Shown piece after piece: positions 1 through 13,957 of a stretch of DNA of 64,000 nt. The notes beneath the pieces were generated by a model. The model did not search any database and had not been told where the DNA came from. It saw nothing but the letters and a program-made list of their open reading frames with translations. The stretch is from Psettodes erumei (taxonomy: Eukaryota; Chordata; Actinopteri; Pleuronectiformes; Psettodidae), in contig JAFBJZ010000771.1 in assembly GCA_016785225.1 (NCBI GenBank), forward strand, positions 124,001-188,000. The letters are read 5' to 3'. Position numbers and translations under genes: made by a program. Positions within the stretch are counted from its first letter, which is position 1. Each line of letters starts with the position of its first letter.

Positions 1-334
1 GCATAAATTTATAATGTTAAGTCTCCCCGAGTATGATGTGACTACTGTTTGGGAGTTTTTTCACAACCAGAAGAACATTCTAAACTGCACATCAGGATAA
101 TGTGATGCTGAAATGGTATTATGATTCTGAGGGAGGATAATGAAAGTTTATCGTACACATAACTCACATATGGAATTATTCATCTGACAAGATACCTCAT
201 ATTAGAGAATTCTTAATAATAGGTTAATAGCCTTTCTTGCTGGCCACACCATTAGAAGTACACAAATTATGAATGCTATCTTAATTATAATTTTTATTTT
301 GAGCAAACAAAGTCTAGTTAATAATCAATATAAT

Positions 335-670
335 AATTTTCAAGACTAGCCACAAATACTCTATTGGATTGAGGTTTGGGATTTGACTCGAGCCACTCGA
401 GGACATTCCCCTTGTTGTCTTTAATTCATTTCTGTGTAACTTTCTCCGCATGCTGAGGGTCATTGTCTTGCTGCAAAATAAATCTTCTCCCAGGCCATAG
501 TTCTCTTGCAGATTGAATCAGATTGTCCTCCAGGATTTTCCTGTATTGTGCTGCATTCATATGTTTTGACTTTGACATTAAAAGTTTTTTTTGTAAATTC
601 TTTTTATTTTTATAAAACAATAAAAAGGGGAAAACATCCAAGTGGGTGCATACTTTCTATAGGCACTGTA
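335..670 (-). mobile_element. Tc1/mariner-type element, truncated, with transposase remnant
   Basis: The minus strand encodes the C-terminal half of a Tc1-like transposase. About 641-426 reads NAAQYRKILEDNLIQSARE and later QQDNDPQH, which holds the second catalytic Asp of the DDE triad. After a stop and a frameshift, the next frame continues with NPNLNPIEYLW, carrying the third catalytic Glu. The plus-strand right end (about 620-670) is a terminal inverted repeat finishing aggcactgta, and it matches the ends of the MITE at 62985-63166. The left half of the element is missing. Stop, frameshift and truncation make it inactive. Confidence 0.88.
426..641 (-). pseudogene. Tc1-like transposase fragment (dead)
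   Basis: This 71-codon minus-strand frame is the longest intact piece of the transposase in the 335-670 element. It covers the middle of the DDE catalytic domain through the Q-D-N-D-P motif. It is closed by a stop at 428-426, after which homology continues in another frame toward 340. No DNA-binding domain remains. The N-terminal part of the frame (DVFPFLLFYKNKKN) is read through the element's non-coding end and is not genuine protein. Confidence 0.85.
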
Positions 671-1099
671 TTTTTAGGGATCACTTTCTATATACTGTAT
701 CTCCCCAATCGTCCTCTTTCTGTTTTCGAAGCTCAACTTTCACTTGATCATCTTCTTTGTTTGTGTGTACTGGCGTGATATATACTTCACGCAGACTTGA
801 TGAATATCAGACCTAAAAAGACAAAACAGGCAAAGGAACTGAAATGAAATGAAAAACAACCAAAAATACCTGGCAAGTCAAATGTTGCTTATTGACCCTT
901 ACTACAAAATGGGACAGAAACATTCATTTCTGCTGGATAAGGACACCTCCTTGTGTATTTTGCTTTCATAAAATAACATATAACATCAAGCACCAGGGAA
1001 TATGCAGCATGTAACCCTGCCTGCTGCCATCAATGAAAACATGTTCCCCTTTCATATACATGACAGATTTTACAGTATGTGTGCATTTCACCCTGAATG

Positions 1100-1143
<44 letters not shown>

Positions 1144-2414
1144 GTAGAGAGAGAGTTTGTGTGCGTGCCAGAGTCAGCATTTTTCTTGCACATCTCTCAC
1201 CGTCTCAAGCAGCTGAAAATATGTCTCTTTCCTGTCCTCGGTATATGTGACAAGAATTTACTCAGTTTGCCAAGAAGTCAGGGAAACAAAAAAGTCAGGC
1301 CTGTATGGTCCATATGACACTGTGTGATATCTTATTAGATGCATGTTGGAATACAAATCTCTGACCCTTGCATTTCTATGTCACATTGAGGCTGCCCGCA
1401 TTGTGTGGCTCTTCAAAAGTCTCTGTTGTGGTTCTTTATAATTTTATTGGCCCTGTGATAAATAGGTTGAAAATGGGTGGGTGAGAGAAACATCCGTATA
1501 TCATAATCACCTTTTTTTAAAAAAAAGAGCAATCCATAACAATATTGGCCAGATCTGCAAATTCAGACTGAGGAATTGAAGTAAGGTGTCACACTGAGAC
1601 AAGGATTGTGCCTGCGTAGTGATTAAATTCACACAAACAAACAAAAAAAATCAACTCAGCTTTCACAGACGCAGAGATGAATCATTTTAAAACAGAGTAG
1701 CTCGACATCTAAAAACCAAATGTGATCTATCATTGGCCTGCTTCAATGTCTGGCCCAATTCACTTCTTCCTAAAGTGCTCTGTGTGCTCTGTTTTCCAAC
1801 TTCACAAGTATAAGGTTCTGTTTAATGAAATATGGGGCTGCTTTAAAACTATACCCTTCTTCCTTAGACTCTACAGAACATGTTCACCTGCTGCAAAAGT
1901 TCATGTAAAAAAGGTACTCAACTCAGCCACAATGCAAAGAGTTTAATATCCTGTTGCAGCCCCTAGAGGCGAGAATGCAAACTGCATCCACAATACAAAA
2001 GTGTTGAATGGAACAAACAGAGATGGCCCTCCCAAAAAAAGCAACAGCTACTGTACAGTTTAAACACACACGTTTGTTTAACTGACTGAGACCCTCTCCA
2101 CTGATCTACCACTCTTGTCTGTCACACAATGTGGGAAGTGTCCGACAACAATAAAACTTTGTAGTGATTTGTAATGAAGAGTTTGGGGTGTATAGATACA
2201 GTACTTCAACAAACCAAGTAACTTGGACATCGACTGTTTGCTTCTTGTGTCCTACCAACAGTCAACGTTGGTTTCGCTCACTCATGAGGACAAAAGGTTC
2301 CCTAACTTTAATGAAGTAGTTTTGTGCCATGCTTGTAGCGTAACTCTTGGGACAGAATTGTTTTGTTAACTTGCCCACAACTTTATTCCACAATGATATT
2401 GGAGGGATTTCCAC
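671..2414. other. Non-coding stretch without recognised gene
   Basis: Apart from the (TG)n run at 1105-1144 I see no exon, RNA gene or familiar repeat here. The open frames are short and of ordinary AT-rich chance composition. Confidence 0.6.
1105..1144. repeat. (TG)n microsatellite
   Basis: Seventeen uninterrupted TG units run from 1105 to 1138. They are followed by one CG step, two more TG units and then a short GA run. Short frames over this tract (poly Cys-Val and His-Thr) are artefacts of the repeat. Confidence 0.97.
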
Positions 2415-2800
2415 TTAAAGGGTCAATGTGCAGGTTTTTGTGGCATCTTGTGGTTGCCAAAAAAAAAAAGCTGCAAAGTGCAACAAAAGCATATTCCTCC
2501 CTTGACCCCTCCCTTTTCAAGGAGAACCTACAGTTCAGGTAACATAAAAATGAGAAAGGCCCCTCTCTCAAGTCACTGTTTGGTTTGTGGGCTACTGTAG
2601 AAACACAACATGATGGAAGAGGACCCACTCCTGATGAAGATAGGGTCAATCAAAAGGTAAATAATAATAATAATAATAATGATAGAAACTCTACGAATCT
2701 CAGTTTCAAGTGATTATACACTACTGAAAATATAATTCTGAATTTTATTTTCCATTTCTGTGAGTAGAACACCTTAAAATTCTACACACTGAATCTTTAA
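2415..2800. mobile_element. TTAA-flanked non-autonomous DNA transposon (MITE-like)
   Basis: A 386-bp unit starts ttaaagggtcaatgtg and ends cacactgaatctttaa. The two ends are inverted copies matching at 13 of 16 positions. TTAA at both outer ends fits the target duplication of piggyBac-type elements, but the superfamily is not proven. The internal text (a CCTCCC-rich stretch, GGGCTACTGTAGAAACA, GAGGACCCACTCCTGATGAAG, then GTGATTATACACTA) is a dispersed repeat I recall as common in percomorph fish. It contains a (TAA)n run at 2659-2680 and has no coding capacity. Confidence 0.72.
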
Positions 2801-2880
2801 ATGTTATACAGACATTCATGGTCCCCAGAAGATAAATCTTTTTGAATTTGCAGACCCTCTGGCCTTTCATCATGGATCAT
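2801..2880 (+). repeat. Fragment of dispersed teleost repeat (attcatggtccccagaaga family)
   Basis: The text around acattcatggtccccagaag followed by a degraded actttggtgatcccctgacc-like stretch is shared with copies at 25300-25375, 44441-44594 and 58965-59150 in this window. It abuts the right end of the TTAA-flanked element directly. No coding capacity is visible and the class is unknown to me. Confidence 0.6.
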
Positions 2881-5800
2881 TTACCTTTTTGCTTTTAAGC
2901 TAGAACTATTAGGGAAAAAACAAAAACGAAACAGTTCAAGCTTCAAGCTTGTCCTGGGCTTCACAAGTGGCATGAAAATAATTCACTGACATAGAAAATA
3001 CTCTGCCCACTTGTAGAGATATATTTAAATCCCAGATACAACAAAATATGCAAGCATTTATTTGAACAATGCTTCTTGTGTTGCAGCTGTTTGTCATATG
3101 CATTGGTAAAAAACTATTTGTCATATGTCATGTATTCCCTCACCATTTTGAATTGATGCATTGGCTGTTTTGTCTAGTGGCATTTCTGCTTTTTATTCTG
3201 CTTTCTTGTTCCCATTTCTCATCTGCCAATGTTATGTTTAGAGCTCAACTGTAATTTAAAAGTGCCATATGTGTTTTTTTTCTCTCTCTCATTTATTTAC
3301 ATATCCATGTCTATCTGTATCTTGAAAAGATAAGCTCCTTTAAACTAATGGTAAATATATGCAGGTTGATCCTCAGGGGAAGTGTCAGGCACAGCAGGCA
3401 GGCAGGGAGTTTATAAAACCCAACAAAGCCCCTGTGAGAGAAATGGTCTAACTCTATAGCTCTACAGTAAATCAAGAGAGAGCAATGAGTGAAACAGGAG
3501 ACTGGGAATACTCTGCTGTAATATTTATGAATCATTCTTTTGTTGTGGCAGAGCTGCTAGACAGAAAGGAATCCATCCCTGGAGCTGCAAGGTATTTGAA
3601 TGTTGAAAAATGCATGAGCGTTTTTATTGATAGAAACACAGATCGCCCTTTGATGGATGGCATCTGATAGCGCAACACAAACAAGAGGGTGTTATTTCAG
3701 GGGGAAAGTGAGGCTCTTGCTTATGTGATTACTCTCATTTGGCTTTATTTATAATGTTCTGACTGTGTGGGCGAGGCTGTGTCTGTCTGCATCCAGGTCG
3801 CTTGCAAAATCTTGAACATGGGCAGAAAACAATACAGAAAGAGAAATTCATGCAACACAGCAGCCGTGCAGCTCACTCTCAATCCCTCACACTCCCTCTC
3901 AAGGAATTTCCTCAAAATCCCTAAAACAATGTGGAACAGCAAGACAAGATTCTGTATGATAATCTTAAAAGACAAGATTGTGAAAAATGATCCCACATGA
4001 TTGTTCTAATTAAGGAACCATTTCATTTGTGTATAAATATCAATGTGAACATAGTTTAACAGGGAATTCTGCAGGGCTTTTCACCATAGAGAGAAGTGTT
4101 AGTGTGAGTTAGTGTTAGTAGTGAATAGTGTTAATATGTGTTTTTATGATCTCAAACAGTAACAAGATTCACAAATTTGTATGACAATTCACGAGTCACT
4201 TATGGTACATACAAATACACTATCTTGCCTGTATTGGGTTGTTCTGATTCCCTTGCATACATTAAGAGTATAACAATATCACTATCACCTCCATATATTA
4301 AGAATTAACACCTCTATGACAGTGTCAAAAAGAAACTGAACATTAAAGGCACCTTCAAAGTTGACTTTATGGCAGAAGCACTGTATTGAATTACATTAGA
4401 CTGCACCTCATAAAAGAGAGTACTTTCTCTTATCTGATTCCTGTCATTCATACTACAACCGAAGCCTACCGAGCTGATCAACATGCAGGGTTTCAACCTG
4501 ACTCAAAACCATCTGATAATAATTAGTCTGAGATAAGAAAGGAGACAAAGAGAAGAGAAAAAATTGGCTAATATGTCATCTTTTCTGCTGTTGCTAAGTA
4601 GCAGTCATCCAACCATGGCCAGTCAGACAGACAGACCAACCACTCTTTGAATACTATCAGCAGGGTAAAAAGAGTCACGGAGGGAGGTCAGAATAAGAAA
4701 AACACACTCACATTATTGCACACATAAACATTCATGTGGCATATCCTTTTGACTTGTGATATTGTTTGCATGAGTGGTGGCACTTCATTTTCTGGCTTGT
4801 GTTCCACTCTTCACATAAAGTGTGTGGTTGTTTGATTGTCATTTTAAAATACACAATCTAAAATTAGTTTTCACATTGTGGAGTGAATATCACTCCCATC
4901 GCTATCACTCTGACCTGTCCTGGCCCAGTCTAACCCCGACAAATGTTGAAGAAAACAAGTATGTTCCTCACCTGACGTGCATTTGTCTGTGGGCTCTGCA
5001 AAGACTGCTGCTTGGTCTCCTGGTCTAAGATGTAGACCAGGCTCTCGGCACCAGTGGTGATCCTCAACATCAAGGTTGGAACCTCCTGGGCCCGTTGACG
5101 GAGATCCTTGCACACCTAAACGTGGTGCTGCTGATGAAGTTGTACATGTGCACTTGCAAGTGGTCGCAAAAAAGCATATATCACAGGGCCTGATGTTGAC
5201 CACGTGACATTATGTGGAATACCTACTCATAGCAATCGTGGCTCATGCCTGGAAGTGTCTGAAATAATATGTCTCAAAACACACTGCTCAAAAGGAGAAA
5301 AGAGTTCACCCTCAGAAATGGTTATGTGAAGATTGAAGATGTAAAGAACTCTCCGTCTAATAACTCTTTACATTCATAAACTACAAGCCTTAAGTAACAT
5401 ATCATTATTGATAAACCCAAACAAAGAATATTAATCTTCCAGGCATATTTTGCCTTAGAAATTATTACAATGTAGAATTATAAGCTGTGTGTGTTCCCAT
5501 GACTTTTGTCTTTTGTCTGATATACAAAATAGAAAATAAAAATAAAATCTTTCTTCTAATTTCACTCATTTCCTTTTTGATCACAAAAAAAGGAAAATAA
5601 CTTGTATTTCAATTTACCAAAATTATTTTAGTATTTCATTTTACATTAAAATGAAAATCAAATAACCAGTCGATTTTTGTTGTTGTTGTTTAATGCTCAA
5701 ATGTCAAGAGATAGGGACAGAGTAATGACCAAGTAATGATTTACTTGTCCATCTTTTCAGCCACCTTTATTAAGGTCTAAAGGCATAATAATAATCCATC

Positions 5801-8800
5801 CATCCATAATAATTATCTTGTCTTGTTCTCCTGTGTGAATGGAGGTGGGTCATTTTGTGTAGCTGCAATGCAGCTGGAATACAATGCAACTGCAACATAC
5901 CATATGTATAGTTGTTAATGGTGGACAGGGAATTGATTGCTTTGAGAATTAAGAATTTAATTCAACTTAATATCAAGTAACAATCAATTACAAATTAACG
6001 AGAATACACGGGAATTAGCAGCTGCTGCGGCAGAGCCCTGACGCCTTCTTCAGCTTTGTGTTCAGCTTGAAGTTGTTAGGAGTGCGGTGCAAAAGGCAGA
6101 AAGTTCTGATGCGATATTTGTGAGTGCAAGGATGAGTGCAGCACAGCTGGTGCACTCTTTATTGATTATGCTCAGTTTGATTGCAGGATACATAGGTTTT
6201 AATTAATCATCGGGGTAATCAAAATGGCAGAGATATTCCAGGCTCACAGCGGACTTTTGGGAACAATCTGAAGTGCTATTGATTAACAACCCTCGCCTCT
6301 TTCCTCCAAAGAGCCACTCTCACCAACAGAGGCTGAGAGATTGACCTTTCGGTTCAGCACACACGCAAACAAATTATCTCTTCTCTTTTCATCTGTAATA
6401 TAGAGATGCATTCTTCATATGTAATAGGTCTCCGAAAAAGGCTTCTCTATCCTTTTGTGTGATTTGATTTCACACTAATCATTGGGAAAGGACAGAGTAT
6501 TTGTTTTTGGAATGTTTAGAATATACATCTCCACTTGTAACATTATAACAACTACTGTGGTAAACCAGGATCATATTACTTTTGTGCAAGAGAATGCTTC
6601 TTATAAAACGTATCAGAGACTTTAATTACAACTAACAATGTCTGACAGTGCTGTGTTTAGTTTCTCCTGCATGTGCTCAACTCATCTGGTGGAAAGATGA
6701 TTTTAATTTATTACAATGGGCTCTTGCTGTGTATTGTATTGTTGTAATTACTGAAGCTCCAAGAACTACGTGACTGCTTAACATGAAGTTCAGCAGGGCG
6801 AGAAACAACAAATGAGTTTGAATTGCAATTTCTTATTTAATTTCCAATGGCAACTATGATATTGACTGTGTAAGTCAAAAATATTAAGGTCAACCTTGCA
6901 CAACCTTGTGTGTTGTTGGTTTGGCCATCATTTCAATCCATAATAAGAGTAATATTCATTTAAGGTTACAGATCCACTTCTTGCTTTAACTGTGACCTAC
7001 AGTATTGCACTCCCCATAGCGCAATACTCCAATTTCCCTGTGCAATGTGGGGTTATTAGTGACACTAGGTGACAGCTGTGCTTACTTTCAGTTTTACCTG
7101 CAAATAAAGTGGTTTAAATCAGGTGGATAAACTGCAAACTTATTTACTCATGCTTCTCGACCCGTCAGACTTCACTGTAGTGGTGTCACCGTCTCGGCAA
7201 TTACTTTGGTGAGTACAGTGCTATCGTAAGTGATGAAGATGTTGGACAAAATTGTCTGTTTACTTTCTTCATTGATGCAATGGTATATAGTACAATGGAG
7301 ATAATGTTTTTTATTCATCACAAAATAATCCTCAATTGCACTATCAAATAAAAAAGCTGTCATGTCTCTTATTATTACCACAAATGTGAATTCATTTTAA
7401 TTAAATAGTAGACAAAAAGTGTTGCTATTAATATTTCAAGTAGGTCAACTAAATATGTCTGTGTTGAAAACAAATTGGCAGATGTAACCTGACACAGGGC
7501 ACAGCGCTGATTTTTCACAGCTTCAGGATGAAACATCAAACCTGCCAAGTGCTGTCTGGATGTGCGGAGTGTTTGTGTAACCATATGGCAGCTAAACAAA
7601 CACAAACACCGGGGGCAAAATGGTGCGCCACATATCTGCTATCAAATATTCACATGAACTAAATGAGGGACGTTACCTTCGCTCAAACACATTTCCTGTG
7701 ACACCGAGTGTACGTCTCAGCACCGTTCATGAGGAGGTGAGATGAAGGGGGGGAGGCTGTGGGGAGAAAGGAAGACTCAGTGTTGATGATGGAAGAAAAC
7801 ATATTTCCCTGCACATACTGCCTGCCAGGTTTCTGCGTGACTGAATAATCCTGCATTTAATGACATGTTCACGAACATAGTAAGTCATTTCATTACAATT
7901 TACAAATGTTGACAGATGTCAAACTGCCATTAAATTAATAGCATATCAATACTATCACATACAGACTAAGTTCAGCCTAATAAGGTAACGTAATAAGGGG
8001 CCACAAGTAAGACAAAGAAAACCTGTATTAAGATGTAGTTAAATAAATTTCATCTTAAATTGTATGGTATATTTTGAGTCTTAAAAGGGCACACAAGCAT
8101 TTTTGGCCGATTTACAAGACCCAGATTTGAGCATAACTGGTTGCAATTTGGATTCAAGGGTCTCAAATGTAAAATTTAATGGACTCCCATAACCTCTACT
8201 CCTGTGTTATCATCACAGAATGACTTATAAAAACAAAAACATTGTAATTCTTTAGTTATGAAAGAAATTGACCATTTATTACAAATAGTTCCACATTTGG
8301 ATTGCTGCTGCTCGCAGGGGCTCCAAAAATAAACTGCTGAGAGAACTGATCCTCAACATAAACACACAGTGGAATTTAATTAAATCATCAATGTCAAACA
8401 TACAGTATAGCATGCACGGAAGAGGGTGGGATTGGTAAATCATATTAGCCATGTAATATTGAGAAATGACAGGGCAGTGCTGTACACTCACAAGGATATA
8501 ATTGAATGTTACAAGTCAGAGGCTAGCCACACAGCTGAACCAATGACAGTGGAGCACGAATGACGCAACTGATGCAAATCACCTAATGTAAGCACAACTT
8601 CAGTAACCTGCCTGAACATGAAGCACGTTTACCCTTTCCACACGACGGAACATTTCCATTCAGAAAATGGAAAGATTAGTTCAGGATGTGCGAGGCAATA
8701 AAAAATGTAGCAAAGCTTGCTTTCCATTGCAGCAGGCATTGTGCATGCGAAAAGCTATCCAAGGTTAATCGGCTGGCTTTCTAAGGTTTCTCTGGAAAAG

Positions 8801-11800
8801 CGTCACAAATAGAGAAACAGAAGGGCAAAGGATAAATGAAAGGATGTTCTGCTGCCTTTTCATATTTACTAGTTAACCTTAACAAGGTAGAAAAATCATT
8901 TACTTCACTGCACTGCTCAAAGGCCCCCGGCAACATTTAAGGTGGGATGTTGTGTGGTGAAAAAAAAAAAATCAATACACCTTAAAGGTCAATATGACAA
9001 CATGCACCATACTGGCTCTCCTGCAAGACATATGCTTCAGCAATGTATAATTCTTCAAGCACTTAAAAAAAAATTTACGTGAAGTTCAACTGGATTATGT
9101 AAACTGAATATTCTATTTCCTCACAAAAAACATGTTGACATGACATGACAACCGGGGTTACCATGGCTGTAACCAGGCGATGTTACAGACACATTGGAGT
9201 ACATTTTGCTTTGTTGGGCTGTATTGAGTGGGGCAAGATCCCTGCATGCAACAGTTAATCAAACAAAGGGGTGGGTTACTAATTTTTGGCTCTTTGTAAG
9301 ACTAGTGGAATTAGTCATGCAGGGATGACGGCTGGTCGAGTAAGCATGAAATGACTTTAAGAAACTCCCTAACAAAACTGAGGTGACTTCAAAGTTTAGC
9401 CAAAGATGATAAATATGTAGATATCAGGTCAGGTCAAGCCGCTGACTATCTCAGTTGGATGAGTGTAGGCTTTTTTTTTTTTTTTAAAAGGTACATTAGG
9501 CTACGTTAATTTAATTTGATATGATCTAAATTTGATTTAATATAAAGTAATGTACTGTGGATAATACTGCAGTTCCAAGGGAATATTCACTTACCTTTAA
9601 GAACTTTTCACTCTGCACTGATAACATTTTCAGTTTTTTAAGGGAATCATGTATTATTTCAAAAGCAACTACTACCAATCCTTTCGTAGAACATCCTCTT
9701 CATTCACTAACACTAGACTTTTGTGTTTTCCTGGTTCTGTCCCCAGGGTTAGAGAGGGTTGAGAGATAATCACTGCGGCCTTACAAAGTATTTATTAAGC
9801 GAAAGGTGCTGCAGTGGTAAACAGTGCTCCTCCTTAAATAAAATCCTAACACCTCTACTACTCTCCCATTATCTCCATGTGCTTTTATCTCAGCTTTCCC
9901 CGGCCCCTCTCCTTCTGTCATAGCCCAAATTTTTTTCCTCTGACTTCCCGCCGTGTTCTTTCTGCTGGCGGCGGAAGCCATCAGCTTCAAAACGCCACTC
10001 CAACCTGAAAACTCTCCAGCACCCCTTTCATTCCAGCAGCACACCTGCCCTCCCCTGCGCCAGCCTCACAGTCCCACCCACCTCGCCATCAGCACCACCA
10101 CACCCTTCTTGTTCTCCTGTCTGAAAGCCTCAGCCCAACACGTCTGTTGCTGATTAGAATCACCAGCCGTCTGTGAAGTTCAAAGTTAAGGAAAACAAAA
10201 ACAACTTCATAAGTGGGCTCTATTAAAACTAAACCTCTCTTGGAATAATTGTGAATGCAGACCTCGGGTGCACCCCCTGCTTCTTCATCAGAGTTGATGT
10301 ACAAAGTGGGGAGAAATAAAGGCTGTAATACAAACAATAAATACATAATGAGGACAAGATGTTTGAAGTACCCTCTTCAGATCTGGGTGCTTACTGCTTA
10401 ATACATTCCTAGGTCTAGGTGTCTGTTGATGGTGTTGCTCCCCACCCCACCCCCAGCCCCCACCCCTTGCTGCACCTCATTTCTCCCCCAGAGCTGTCAG
10501 ATTTACTTCCAATTAACGTATATCTGTTCCACTCCAATGACTCAACACGAGCACTGCTGCTGCTGCAGCTACTCACAACTTCTCAAACTTTCTGCTGTTG
10601 CTATGGTGTCTGTCTTCCTCCTGCGAAAGGGGCTGCTTGCCTGAATGTTGCTCAGCTCTCTGCTGGCAAATAAACTCGGCCTCATTTCCAATATGGGAAA
10701 GGTAAACAGTACAGATTCAAATATTCAATGTTGCTCATATTGCTTACTTTCTAAGTGTATTCAGTGATTTTGTGACTGCGGAGAGGCACATGCACAGTAC
10801 TCATTTTAAGGATGGGAAATTAGGTGTTGTCCTGCTATGCAAAGTGTTGCGATGTTGCGCTGTACTAATTTTCCCCCACCCATAATAATAATAATAATGT
10901 ATATGTTAACTGTCCACTGAACCCGGCCTCTCGACCAGTGTCAGTTGATAGACTTTCTGCAATCCTAAATGACATAACTGGGTATGGGTAATGAATGGAT
11001 GGAAGCGTGGAATATAAAGATAATGATAATTAACAGTAATACATTTAATTGTCATTAATGGTCAAATAATCTTTGTGAAGCTCGAGTAAATCCTCTGCAA
11101 CCTTCACATTTGACTGTGGCAGCTTACAGCCAGCTTTAGTGAGGCTTTTCTCTCGTGGATAAAAATAAACCAACTTCAAGACTCTGTGACAATTAGCACT
11201 TAGAGCTCCCAAATACACTGCAGTGTGTAAGTCTGTATGACTTTGAGAACCAACACTATAGGGTAAGAGTCTCTGTGTCGGGTCTGCTTTGCAACATGAC
11301 ATAAAGAAAACACCACAGCCAAGTGAGACAGATGGCATGCATGCTAACTCAGACACAGGGACAGAAAAAGGCATCAGAAGGGATTTGAAATTATAGAATG
11401 TGAATCGAGCCAACAGCCTGCTGTCATAAAAAGAGAACTGCACATGAACTTCAGTCTAAAGCCTTTAAAACACAAACATCTCTCTCTGTCTTGCAGTGCT
11501 CTGGGGAGAATTTAACTGGCATAGTTAGAAATTTTCATTTGTACTTGAGAGAACTTTTAGTGTGTCCACTGATGGTGCCAGCATGTTGGATTTGGAGGAC
11601 TGGTGATAAAGATAATTAAATCAACAGTCTGCACTAGGTTATAAACAGTTTGGATGTTGGATGTTTATTCTTGTTTTGTCTAGTAGATATACTAATTGTT
11701 ATTGTAGGTAAGCACTATATGCAGCTAATAATGGGCCACGGTCAGGATGGAATACACAACTGACAAGTCGGCAGTTCCATTATTTGAGGTTAAGAAATCA

Positions 11801-12943
11801 TTTAATCAGTCTTTTGGTCAGATTTTTGGTTGCCTGATAGTTAAAAATGATTCAGACAGATATCAATGTGTTCTGTTTGAACAAGATATTATAGTTCCTG
11901 ACAGCCCTGTACAAGCTGGTAAGTAGTCATATGGTCTGTTGCAGTGGTCTTCGTGATGGCCCTGTGAGGTCACTAATATTGAAGGCATATGACTGATCTA
12001 ATTAGCATTGCTAAATGTTATATTGGCCACCAGCGTCATTCCGAAACAGGACAGAAACCAACACTTCAAGGGACTTTGGAAACTACTGGGTGCTCATGTA
12101 ATTCACTTTGGATATTTATGATCCACACAGTACAAATCCAAATAGTTTCTTTCTCCAGGAAGGAGCTTTCACAAACATTTTCCATGCAGATACATTAGCT
12201 TCATGCCAATGAGTAACTCTTCTTCACTCTGAAGCAGCTCTGGGCTGCTCACCAGTCACCGATTGCTCCCGTGTTTCCCCAGTGACATCTTTAACCTCCT
12301 CTTTGTATCAGCAGCTTGCTCTATAGGCCAAAGAATTGTGGCACTCCAGAGAGCCTCTTTATCCTCCCAGTTATAATCAATAATAGACCACGCAGACAAT
12401 TGTTTGCAGGATGCAAAATCTATTGTGCAAAACCTCCTAGGGCTACAGTATGAGATCTTAGCAAAACTTGTTTAAGTGTACAGCAGGTAATAAACCACAG
12501 TAACTAAGAAAATAGTAACAAATATTATTTATTGATTGACTGATTGATTGAGCAAATGTATGCTTCCCAGGGTTTGAGTCTTGCATACTTCTTTCCATCA
12601 AACAATTCCCGTTAACGATGTTGATGCTATTTCATATTAACTAACGAGGCTATTGTTATGAACACGGCAGCCTCCAGGGAATGCTTTTAGGTGTTAAAAC
12701 TTTGAGTTTTGATTTGCCAAATGAGCAGAATGAAATACAGATTAAGTATGTTTAAAGTCAGCAGTGTTGTGGTACAGTGATAAGTTCCCAACAATGCCAG
12801 TTTTCTTCCTTGAAGATATCCTCCTGGGAAACTGAGTCCCTGTTCAAAATCCATAATAATGAGGAAATTCTCCAGAAATGGCAGGGGATGGTCTTCGCAA
12901 GAGAAGCATCATTTGTGTGGTTTCAGAATACGAAGACCATTAA

Positions 12944-12944
<1 letters not shown>
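2881..12944. other. Ten kilobases with no recognised gene or transposon
   Basis: I found no exon, tRNA, rRNA or recognised mobile element here. Frames up to 132 codons (minus strand 11443-11045) have no familiar motif. Sequence around 6000-6380 is complex, non-repetitive and rich in ATTA/TAAT cores, and is a candidate conserved element (see findings). Confidence 0.5.
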
Positions 12945-12980
<36 letters not shown>

Positions 12981-12990
12981 AGAGAGAGGG
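12945..12990. repeat. (TG)16 plus (GA)n compound microsatellite
   Basis: Sixteen TG units (12945-12976) are followed by CG and then a short GA/GGG run up to about 12990. Confidence 0.95.
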
Positions 12991-13647
12991 TGAGCGAGTG
13001 CTCTCTGTAGTTTAAGATTTTCTCACATTATAAAATGTTTATTTTGTTTGTTTTTTCATCTGTCACTGTCGAGCTGGAGGAAATGTATCAACTTTGTGCA
13101 TTATGTTACATCTGAATTTAAATCATGACCATTTCATAGTATATATAAATATAAATGTTATCGCACTGTGAGGAGGATGGATTGTCAGCAAAATTATTGT
13201 ATAATAGCTGCCGGTAACTGTGACTATATGAGGACAAAGGAGTCTTTCCAGTCTCCTCTAAACTAATACATTATTCATTTGAAATGCAAGAGCTCATTTA
13301 ATAATTCTCCTAATATTCCTTTCAGCACCTATTCTCTATTTCCATCAGTGAAGGGGGAAATGATTTGAATTAATCAATTTAAATTCTAAGATGATAAATT
13401 TGATTTTACTTGCTTATCATAATTAAACACCCCCCTTGTCAATACTGTCCTGGGCTCACATTGTGTGAGTCATTTAGTGGTGTTTGGAATTATTATTGAA
13501 CCCAAATTAATCTTGTAAGACTCCAGTGGTTGGATCAGGCTTTGTATAATAACTCTGAAGGCACACAGGGAATTAAACAGAGGACAGAAATGGCAGGAAT
13601 GCAAATACACCCCAGCATAAAAATGTTATGATCCATACTTATATATT

Positions 13648-13957
13648 AGTGCATCTCAAAAAGTTAGAATGTTGTGTAAAAAAGTTATTTTTTTGTAATT
13701 TAAGTCAAAAAAGGTAAAGTTTGACATATTATATATTAAGTTAGATGTAAAGTGAAATATTTCAAGCTTTTTTGTTTTAATTTTAATGATTATGGCTAAT
13801 AGTTCATGAAAATCAGAAATACATCAGCTCAAATATGTCCTAAGATCAAGCAAAAAAGGATTTACAATATAGAAATATCAAACCACTGACATGCATATTC
13901 ATTTATACTCGCAGTACTCGATTGGAGCTTCTTCATTACAAATTACTGCATCAACAA
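13648..13957 (+). mobile_element. Decayed Tc1/mariner-type element end
   Basis: It opens agtgcatctcaaaaagttag, a characteristic terminal sequence of a fish Tc1/mariner-like family. About 270 bases later comes tactcgattggagcttcttc and attactgcatcaac, which in that family leads into the region encoding the transposase C-terminus on the other strand. The element stops there, so only one end survives. The family was recognised from memory. Confidence 0.55.

Noticed and set aside
9425..9480. ctatctcagttggatgag before a T-run, faintly like a tRNA-derived SINE head
   Set aside because: A and B boxes do not both fit and no 3' SINE body follows.
11045..11443. 132-codon minus-strand frame with a faintly ankyrin-like stretch (DLHTAVYLGAL)
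   Set aside because: Only one weak motif, no splice context, no second repeat and no recognised homolog; most likely a chance frame.
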